From: SAR86 cluster bacterium AG-313-D11
GTDB lineage: Bacteria; Pseudomonadota; Gammaproteobacteria; Magnimaribacterales; D2472
Length of the DNA: 64,000 nt
Assembly (NCBI GenBank): GCA_003284215.1
Contig: QBVW01000002.1
Span: 62,001 to 126,000, forward strand
Direction: 5' to 3'
The notes under the pieces were generated by a model. That model did no database searches. It saw only the letters and a list, made by a program, of their open reading frames with translations, and was not told the origin of the DNA. Positions 58,085 through 64,000 of the stretch are shown one piece after another. Position 1 is the stretch's first letter. The number at the start of each line of letters is the position of its first letter. A program made the translations under genes and the position numbers.

Positions 58085-58231
58085 GAGTTAAAATGCAGCA
58101 TTAATACTTATGACTTTTAAATGTTTTAAGGCTTATACTAATCATTATATTTGGTTAATTGTAACTAATGAAGGTAATCTTCTATTTACATATAAACGTT
58201 CAAGGCTAAGCTAAAAATTATAAATTTCTGA

Positions 58232-59686
58232 ATGATGTATAGATTCTTATTAATTTTTGTATTTCTTGTTATTTCTAGCTGTGAATTGCCATCTATTATT
58301 CAGGCTGATAGGTATGTTGAGCCCTCTCCCGTTGAGGCATATAACAGTGCTGAGGCCTATGCAAATGTTTGGGATCGGATAATTTTTACGAGTCAAAGTG
58401 AGCAAGCTAATCTTGATGAAAAAACACTTCGATATATTAATGCATACCTTGCTAACCCAAAACAGCTTGATAGGCTTCTTGAGAAAGGTAGATACTTTAT
58501 ATTTTTCGTTCTTGAAGAATTAGAGAGATACAGACTGCCGCCAGAATTAGCGCTTCTTCCATACATTGAAAGCAACTATGATCCATTTTCAATTTCAGCC
58601 TCAGGGGCAATGGGAATATGGCAGTTTATGCCAGCCACAGCCAGAATATATGATCTGAAAGATACATGGTGGTATGAGCAAAGGCATGATCCCTTAATTT
58701 CAACAAAAGCTGCGGTAAGATATTTAGCCTATTTACATAACAGGTTTAATAAAGAAATTACCTATACCTTGGCTGCTTATAATGGAGGACCAACCCTCCT
58801 TGAGAAGAAAATAAAAACTAATATAAAAGCAGGCAAACCTACAAATTATGAAAATCTGAAGCTGCCAAAACAAACTCAGGAATATGTCCCTAAATTCAAG
58901 GCAATTCTTGAGCTAGTTCTCAATGCTGAAAAATATGGTGTTAATTTACCCAATTTTCCGAACAAGCAAGTTTTAGGCAGCATTGAGCTTGATGGTCAAG
59001 TTGAAATACTAGCCTTTAGTGAATTTGCAGGCCTAAAACCTGAGTTTGTTTATAAATTAAATGCAGGATATACAAAATGGGCTTCGCCGCCTGGAATTAA
59101 AACCACGTTTAATATCCCAATTGAATTAGAAGAAATGCTTAATCTTAAAAAGGATAAATTTATTCAAACAAATCAAATTAACTGGGTAACTCACAGAGTT
59201 TCAAAAGGAGACAGTCTATGGAAGATAGCTAAAGAATTTGATACTGAAGTAAATCTTCTAAAAAAAGTTAATTATCTAGCATCTAATGTCTTAAGCTTAA
59301 ATCAAGAGTTATTAATCCCCCTCAGCAATGATCAAAACCAAACATTCATTCCCTATCAAGCTCATATTATCAGCGAAGGAGATACATTATGGAATCTTGG
59401 TCTCAAATATAAAATTTCTCCAGCAGAAATAGCTAAAAGTAATGGCCTGAAAATGAGCTCTCCTTTATCAATAGGAAAAGAGCTAAATATAGGTAACAAA
59501 AATATTTATCGGACTATTAATTCAAAGAAAAGAACTATTCTATACAGCGTTAAACAAGGTGATAGTCTTTATCGAATAGCAGATATCTTTAATATCGAGA
59601 TCTCAGATATTAAAGATATTAATGAACTAGCAAATAATGAAATCAGTCCAGGGCAGGTTTTAAAGATTATTATTAAAGCCTTTTAA
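58232..59686 (+). CDS. mltD: Membrane-bound lytic transglycosylase D with three LysM domains
   Basis: A 484-aa lipoprotein (VISSC lipobox). SLT domain with ALLPYIESNYDPFSISASGA (catalytic Glu in IESNYD), MGIWQFMPATARIYDL and AAYNGG. Three LysM repeats follow, starting about 324 (HRVSKGDSLWKIA), 383 (HIISEGDTLWNLG) and 433 (LYSVKQGDSLYRIA), each about 45 residues. It cleaves peptidoglycan with a 1,6-anhydro product and binds glycan by LysM. E. coli MltD has two LysM domains, so a third is slightly unusual. It converges with oppC (4 nt overlap). Confidence 0.92.
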   Translation: MMYRFLLIFVFLVISSCELPSIIQADRYVEPSPVEAYNSAEAYANVWDRIIFTSQSEQANLDEKTLRYINAYLANPKQLDRLLEKGRYFIFFVLEELERYRLPPELALLPYIESNYDPFSISASGAMGIWQFMPATARIYDLKDTWWYEQRHDPLISTKAAVRYLAYLHNRFNKEITYTLAAYNGGPTLLEKKIKTNIKAGKPTNYENLKLPKQTQEYVPKFKAILELVLNAEKYGVNLPNFPNKQVLGSIELDGQVEILAFSEFAGLKPEFVYKLNAGYTKWASPPGIKTTFNIPIELEEMLNLKKDKFIQTNQINWVTHRVSKGDSLWKIAKEFDTEVNLLKKVNYLASNVLSLNQELLIPLSNDQNQTFIPYQAHIISEGDTLWNLGLKYKISPAEIAKSNGLKMSSPLSIGKELNIGNKNIYRTINSKKRTILYSVKQGDSLYRIADIFNIEISDIKDINELANNEISPGQVLKIIIKAF

Positions 59687-60537
59687 TCAGACGAGATTTT
59701 GGGATCTAGAGCATCTCTTAGACCATCGCCAAAGAAATTTAAAGCGAATAGCGTTATGGTGAAAGTCAGTCCAGGATATATAAGTAACCAGGAATATTCC
59801 TCCATAGATTCAACTCCATATCTTATTAACGTTCCCCAGCTACTCATTGGAGGTTGGATTCCTAAACCAAGAAAACTTAAGAAGGCTTCTAATAACATCA
59901 CTTGGGGAATGGTCAGTGTTGCATAAACCGCAATAGGGCCAAGAATATTTGGAAATATATGTTTTCTAAACATTTGCATGTTGGTTACGCCCATAGCTTG
60001 AGCTGCCAATACATATTCTTGATTCTTAATTGTTAAAACCTGACCTCTAACGATCCTTGCCATAGTCAGCCACTCAACAGCTCCAATGGCAGCAAATAAA
60101 AGCCAGATATTTCTTCCAAAAATTACCATTAATAGAATAATAAAAATTATAAATGGTAGTCCGTAGAGAACATCAACAATTCTCATCATCACTGAGTCAA
60201 TTCTTCCTCCAAAATAGCCAGCTACAATGCCCCAGCTTACGCCAATAACTAAAGCAACCCCTGTGGCAACAAATCCAACCAATAATGAAACCCTGGCACC
60301 ATATAAAATTCTACTAAACAAATCTCTTCCAAGAGTATCTGTGCCTAATAAAAAATCGCTAGATGGAGGTTGAGCTCCTAAATCAAGGTTTTGATATGAA
60401 TAGGAATGCGGTGCAATCCATGGTGCAAAAATAGCCAACACTATTAAAAGAAGTAAAATAAGACCGCCTGCAACTGCTGCTTTGTTTGCAAGCAATCTTC
60501 TCCAGGCATCAGACCAGAGCGAACTCTGTTGGTTCAT
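59683..60537 (-). CDS. Oligopeptide ABC transporter permease OppC/DppC-like
   Basis: A 284-aa permease with six membrane segments and the N-terminal cytoplasmic motif WRRLLANKAAVAGGLILLLL of OppC-type proteins. PPSSDFLLGTDTLGRDLFSRILYGARVSL is the classic signature, and the EAA loop appears as YVLAAQAMGVTNMQMFRKHIFPN. It forms the inner-membrane channel with OppB. No OppD or OppF ATPase gene follows: the next gene (mltD) is on the other strand. Confidence 0.92.
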   Translation of the reverse strand: MNQQSSLWSDAWRRLLANKAAVAGGLILLLLIVLAIFAPWIAPHSYSYQNLDLGAQPPSSDFLLGTDTLGRDLFSRILYGARVSLLVGFVATGVALVIGVSWGIVAGYFGGRIDSVMMRIVDVLYGLPFIIFIILLMVIFGRNIWLLFAAIGAVEWLTMARIVRGQVLTIKNQEYVLAAQAMGVTNMQMFRKHIFPNILGPIAVYATLTIPQVMLLEAFLSFLGLGIQPPMSSWGTLIRYGVESMEEYSWLLIYPGLTFTITLFALNFFGDGLRDALDPKISSD

Positions 60538-61457
60538 GCTTCGCTCCGTGCCCTTGGGTTCATTAATAAAACTGCTATATCAGATAAAAGATTAAAAAAT
60601 ATAATCAGTGTTGAGAAGAAAATAGTAGTGCCTAAGATCATGGTGTAGTCTCTATTAAATGCCGCTTCAACATAAAATCTTCCCAGCCCAGGAATTTGAA
60701 AAATTGTTTCAACAACGAAGGAACCGCCAATCAAACCTGCAGTAGCAGGCCCTAAAAATGAAACGACTGGAACTAAGCCTCCTTGCAAGGCATGTTTAAT
60801 AATGACTTGATATTCGGGTAATCCTTTAGCTCTTGCAGTTCTAATATAGTCTTGACTGAGAGTTTCAAGCATCCCACCTCTGCTTAACCTAGCAATATAA
60901 GCTGCATAAGCTGCACCAAGTGTTATTGAAGGTAAAATCTTATCTCCGGCTAGCGAGTCCCAGCCAGATACAGGTAGAACCTCAAGATGAATCCCAAAAT
61001 ATAAAACTAATAAAGGACCCAGCAAAAATGTTGGCATGCAAATTCCAATCATTGCAATAGTCATGGGAATGTAATCCAACACAGTGTTACGTTTTACTGC
61101 AGCTACAACTCCAGCCAAAATCCCTATGATCATGGCTACGATTATTGCGTAAAAAGCCAACTCAAAAGTTACGGGTAAGCCAGTAAAGATCATCTCAGTA
61201 ACTGATCTTCCTGGATATCTAAAAGATGGGCCAAAATCACCTTGAATGAGATTAAACATATAGTCTCGATATTGAATAATTAAAGGCGCATCAAGATTAT
61301 ATACTGCATTAAGATTCTTCATTACTTGAGGCGGAACTACCTTCTCTGCATCAAATGGTCCACCTGGAGCCATCCTGACAAGGAAGAAAGTCACAGAGGC
61401 TACAACCAATATTACAGGTATTGCTATAGCAATTCTTTTTAAGATTACTTGCAGCAT
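60534..61457 (-). CDS. Oligopeptide ABC transporter permease OppB/DppB-like
   Basis: A 307-aa permease: N-terminal ILKRIAIAIPVILVVASVTFFLVRMAPGGPFD is typical, with six helices, and the EAA loop DYIRTARAKGLPEYQVIIKHALQGGLVPV. It pairs with OppC (overlap 4 nt) and sits 7 nt after the OppA-like gene. The set should import short peptides or, in some relatives, other small solutes. Confidence 0.93.
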   Translation of the reverse strand: MLQVILKRIAIAIPVILVVASVTFFLVRMAPGGPFDAEKVVPPQVMKNLNAVYNLDAPLIIQYRDYMFNLIQGDFGPSFRYPGRSVTEMIFTGLPVTFELAFYAIIVAMIIGILAGVVAAVKRNTVLDYIPMTIAMIGICMPTFLLGPLLVLYFGIHLEVLPVSGWDSLAGDKILPSITLGAAYAAYIARLSRGGMLETLSQDYIRTARAKGLPEYQVIIKHALQGGLVPVVSFLGPATAGLIGGSFVVETIFQIPGLGRFYVEAAFNRDYTMILGTTIFFSTLIIFFNLLSDIAVLLMNPRARSEA

Positions 61458-61464
61458 CTAAGAA

Positions 61465-63072
61465 TTATCTTTCTAAATAAATGAATTTTGGATGATGGCT
61501 ATCTAATAAATTTGGATACCAACCCTTTACATCACTTGAGAGCTGATACTGCCTCACATACGTATAGATAGGTATTATTGGCATTTCATCAATTAATATT
61601 TTTTCAGCTTCGTTTAAATATTCGTAACGTTTTGTTTGATCACCTGTTTTATTAGCAAGTTCTACCAAGCGATCATATTCTTTATTTTCCCATCCAGTCT
61701 TATTATTGCCTCGGTTGGGCCTAAGAGTATCAAGAAAAGTATTGGGATCTTCATAATCTCCAATCCATCCAGCTCTAGAAATCTGAAAATCTCCAGTCAT
61801 TTCTCTGGCTAAGTACACTTTCCAATCTTGATTAACTAATTGAACAGATATGCCTAGGTTTTCTTGCCACATCTGTTGAACAGCTAAAGCAATTTTCCTA
61901 TGCCCTTCTTGGGTATTAAAAAGAATCTCTAGCATGGGAAAGTTTTTGCCACCTTCATATCCAGCTTCTGCCAAAAGAGATCTTGCAAGCTCAGGATTGA
62001 AAGGTACCTCAGTTTCAGGCTCATAACCGGCAGATCCAGGAGGCGTAAAGGAGTATGCTGCTTGCTGTCCACATTTAGAAACTTTTTCAACTATTTGAGT
62101 TCTGTTCAAAGCATATGCAAGGGCTTGTCTAATTTTTTTGTCTTTTAAGACAGGATGCAATGTGTTCACTCTATAAAAATATGTGCCCATGTAGGGCTCA
62201 ATTTTCAAGTTAGGGTTTTTGGCTTCAATATAAACAGGGCATTTTTCTAATGGCACTACGTTTGTGACATGCAATTGACCTGCACGAAACATTCTATCTT
62301 CAGTGGACTCATTGGAAACAGGATAGAAAATTATTTGATTTAACTTTACATTTTGAGCATCCCAATAGGTAGGATTTTTTTCAACAATGATTTGTTTATT
62401 TAGCTCCCATGTTTTTAAATTCATTGGGCCATTGCAGACAAAATTTCCAGGACGAGTCCATTGACCATTTCTGTCATCAATAGTGCCATGCTGCAACACT
62501 GTTTTTTTATGGACTGGGTAAGTGCTGTAATGACTTAACAACTTAATAAAAAAAGGTGTAGGATTGTTGAGCTGAACTTCAAGCACATGTTCATTAATTG
62601 CTTTAACACCTACCAAACTAAAGTCAGAAATTTTACTTTGATGAAAATCAGCAGCTCCTTCTAAATAATAAAGCATATCTGGATATTGTGAGCCAAGTGA
62701 TGGTGTCAATATTCTTTCCCAGGACCAAACAAAATCTTCTGCAACTAGCTGGTCACCGTTAGACCATTTGGCTGCCTTGTTTAAAAAGAAGGTATAAGTT
62801 TTCCCATCTTCACTGATCTGCCATGACTCAGCTACTCCTGGTAGATTTTCACCACCCTTCGGATTTGCAATAGTTAAGCCTTCGCACATGGATATTAGCA
62901 AATGATGCTCTGGAACACCTGTGACTATATGGGGGTCTAGACCTTGAGGCTCAGTTCCATTTCCGTAATGAAGAATTTGCTTCTCCAAGCCATCATCTAC
63001 TGGCGAGATTGATGGAGAGCATGCGACTATAAAGATTAGTATAAAAAAATAAGATAGATATTGATTTTTCAT
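61465..63072 (-). CDS. Peptide ABC transporter substrate-binding lipoprotein (OppA-like)
   Basis: A 535-aa SBP_bac_5 protein with a lipoprotein signal (FIVAC, Cys18). Typical segments are GTEPQGLDPHIVTGVPEHHLLISMCEGLT near 39-67, AEDFVWSWERILTPS, and the C-terminal WIGDYEDPNTFLDTLRP. In the periplasm it delivers peptides to OppBC. Here it is a lipoprotein rather than a free periplasmic protein. It lies 48 nt after the S9 peptidase gene. Confidence 0.92.
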   Translation of the reverse strand: MKNQYLSYFFILIFIVACSPSISPVDDGLEKQILHYGNGTEPQGLDPHIVTGVPEHHLLISMCEGLTIANPKGGENLPGVAESWQISEDGKTYTFFLNKAAKWSNGDQLVAEDFVWSWERILTPSLGSQYPDMLYYLEGAADFHQSKISDFSLVGVKAINEHVLEVQLNNPTPFFIKLLSHYSTYPVHKKTVLQHGTIDDRNGQWTRPGNFVCNGPMNLKTWELNKQIIVEKNPTYWDAQNVKLNQIIFYPVSNESTEDRMFRAGQLHVTNVVPLEKCPVYIEAKNPNLKIEPYMGTYFYRVNTLHPVLKDKKIRQALAYALNRTQIVEKVSKCGQQAAYSFTPPGSAGYEPETEVPFNPELARSLLAEAGYEGGKNFPMLEILFNTQEGHRKIALAVQQMWQENLGISVQLVNQDWKVYLAREMTGDFQISRAGWIGDYEDPNTFLDTLRPNRGNNKTGWENKEYDRLVELANKTGDQTKRYEYLNEAEKILIDEMPIIPIYTYVRQYQLSSDVKGWYPNLLDSHHPKFIYLER

Positions 63073-63119
63073 GAATTAATTATACTTTAGGCAAAGATAA
63101 AAATAATATCTTTAATAAA

Positions 63120-64000
63120 CTAACTACATAGGTTTTGCTTCAGGCACTCATCAAGAAAATCTACGATTGAATTTGCAGACTTAACTCTATTAACTTTTTT
63201 TCTAAAGCCATGACCCTCATCAGGAAATACTAAATAATCAACATACACATCATTTGCTCTGACTTGGTTTACAATTTCATCACTTTCAATTTGCAAAACT
63301 CTCGGGTCATTTGAACCCTGAATTACTAGCATGGGTTTAGTAATATTTTGCGCATGAAATAATGGTGAAATTTTTCTATGCCGCTCTTCATCCGTTGCAG
63401 GATCTCCCATTTCATCATAGAGAGCAACTTTAAAGCTCTCCCACCAAGGCGGAATACTTTTAAGAGTTCTAACCCAATTGGATACTCCGAATATATCAAT
63501 ACCTACATTAAATACATTTGGATAAAATGTTAGAGCAGCGAGTGTCATAAATCCGCCATATGAGCCACCCATTACACCAATTTTATTATCATCAACCCAA
63601 GGTAATGACTGTAAATATTCCTTTGAAGCAATAATATCTTGAAGATCTTCTTGACCATGACGTTTATCATCTAAGTGATAGAACTCATTACCATACCCAG
63701 ATGAACCTCGATTGTTTACACCTAAGATTCCATAACCGTGATGGAGCATATACTGAATTTGAGAATTAAAACCCTTACGCGTTTGGCCTCCAGGTCCTCC
63801 ATGAACATACACCATCACTGGAGCAGGGTTTGATGCTGAGGCTCCTTGCGGTTTATAAAGAATAGATGGTATTTCTAAACCATCAAAACTTTCAAACCTT
63901 ATGACCTCAGAGGAAACCATGCTCGCCTCATCTAGAGTTTCAAAAGAGCGAGCTACTAGCGATGATTCATCAAAATTTTTATTAGAAAAAAATAAATCAC
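63120..64000 (-). CDS. S9-family prolyl oligopeptidase-like peptidase, C-terminal part (runs off the window)
   Basis: The track begins at an internal Met (63920), but the frame continues to base 64000 (upstream codons read SNKNFDESSLVARSFETLDEAS), so this is the catalytic C-terminal domain of a longer protein. The triad is visible: Ser in GGSYGGFMT, Asp in GSNDPRV and His in DEGHGFRKK. The oxyanion region is YVHGGPGGQTRKG. Relatives have an N-terminal beta-propeller, outside the window here. It should cleave short peptides. It is next to oppABC, so peptide import and hydrolysis are linked. Confidence 0.9.
   Translation of the reverse strand, partial: DLFFSNKNFDESSLVARSFETLDEASMVSSEVIRFESFDGLEIPSILYKPQGASASNPAPVMVYVHGGPGGQTRKGFNSQIQYMLHHGYGILGVNNRGSSGYGNEFYHLDDKRHGQEDLQDIIASKEYLQSLPWVDDNKIGVMGGSYGGFMTLAALTFYPNVFNVGIDIFGVSNWVRTLKSIPPWWESFKVALYDEMGDPATDEERHRKISPLFHAQNITKPMLVIQGSNDPRVLQIESDEIVNQVRANDVYVDYLVFPDEGHGFRKKVNRVKSANSIVDFLDECLKQNLCS

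Noticed and set aside
1-64000. CRISPR arrays, insertion sequences, prophage or integrated elements
   Set aside because: No regular direct repeats with spacers, transposase or integrase genes, or terminal repeats were seen on reading through the window.

Overview
This is an AT-rich, very densely packed chromosomal window from a Gram-negative bacterium. Gammaproteobacterial housekeeping genes (rnhA-dnaQ-gltX, mltD, a tRNA-Ala very like the E. coli one), two TonB-dependent receptors, a porin, lipoprotein signals, many short-chain dehydrogenases, a P450, a Rieske protein and acyl-CoA ligases, with many 1-8 nt gene overlaps, suggest a streamlined marine heterotroph of the SAR86 type. That placement is inference from gene content; no marker was compared with a database. 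I see no insertion sequence, prophage, CRISPR array or rRNA.

Layout. (1) 1-4725: a thiolase / two DUF35 / acyl-CoA ligase operon on the minus strand, divergent from two SDR genes. (2) 4729-13822: a phosphorus island. Pit phosphate transporter, porin and beta-propeller phytase form a minus-strand operon behind two PhoB-type boxes. Next come a TetR and a SnoaL-like gene, then ppk2-ppx for polyphosphate and phoB-phoR. (3) 13881-24834: an acyl-CoA ligase, a lipidated subtilisin autotransporter, and a tight operon SDR / KstD-like flavoprotein / acyl-CoA ligase / SDR / gamma-glutamyltransferase / 29-aa membrane ORF. (4) 24975-31794: an ELM1-like protein and two GT4 glycosyltransferases, then a MacAB-like export system led by a deazaflavin-type nitroreductase. 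(5) 31852-38489: a minus-strand run with acetoacetate-decarboxylase-like protein, SDR, P450, small Smr-like protein, TonB receptor and glutaryl-CoA dehydrogenase. (6) 38698-46926: Rieske protein, thymidine kinase, SnoaL protein, FadH/TMADH-like flavoprotein, alternative oxidase, DUF2721 protein, tRNA-Ala, TauD dioxygenase and thiolase. (7) 46937-55564: LysR, large TonB receptor, alpha/beta-hydrolase-fold protein, SLC13 transporter, second gamma-glutamyltransferase and EthD protein, together a candidate uptake system. (8) 55561-64000: gltX/dnaQ/rnhA, mltD, oppCBA and a truncated S9 peptidase.

How the genes may work together. The phosphorus island joins release of phosphate (phytase), outer- and inner-membrane passage (porin, Pit), storage (PPK2, Ppx) and control (PhoBR). 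Two PhoB-like boxes upstream of pit each have a -10-like hexamer exactly 9 nt downstream. The lipid/terpenoid/steroid-like genes (acyl-CoA ligases, thiolases, KstD-like flavoprotein, P450, Rieske protein, SDRs) suggest degradation of hydrophobic or polycyclic carbon, but the substrate cannot be read from sequence. The GGTs, OppABC and S9 peptidase point to peptide and gamma-glutamyl compound use.

Points worth a second look are the Rieske protein with Tyr in place of the first His ligand, the hydrolase with Gly at the nucleophile position, the PhoB half-site triplet over a small ORF, terminators that run straight into the next start codon after both TonB receptors, a rare alternative oxidase, and several inverted or direct repeats in promoter regions.
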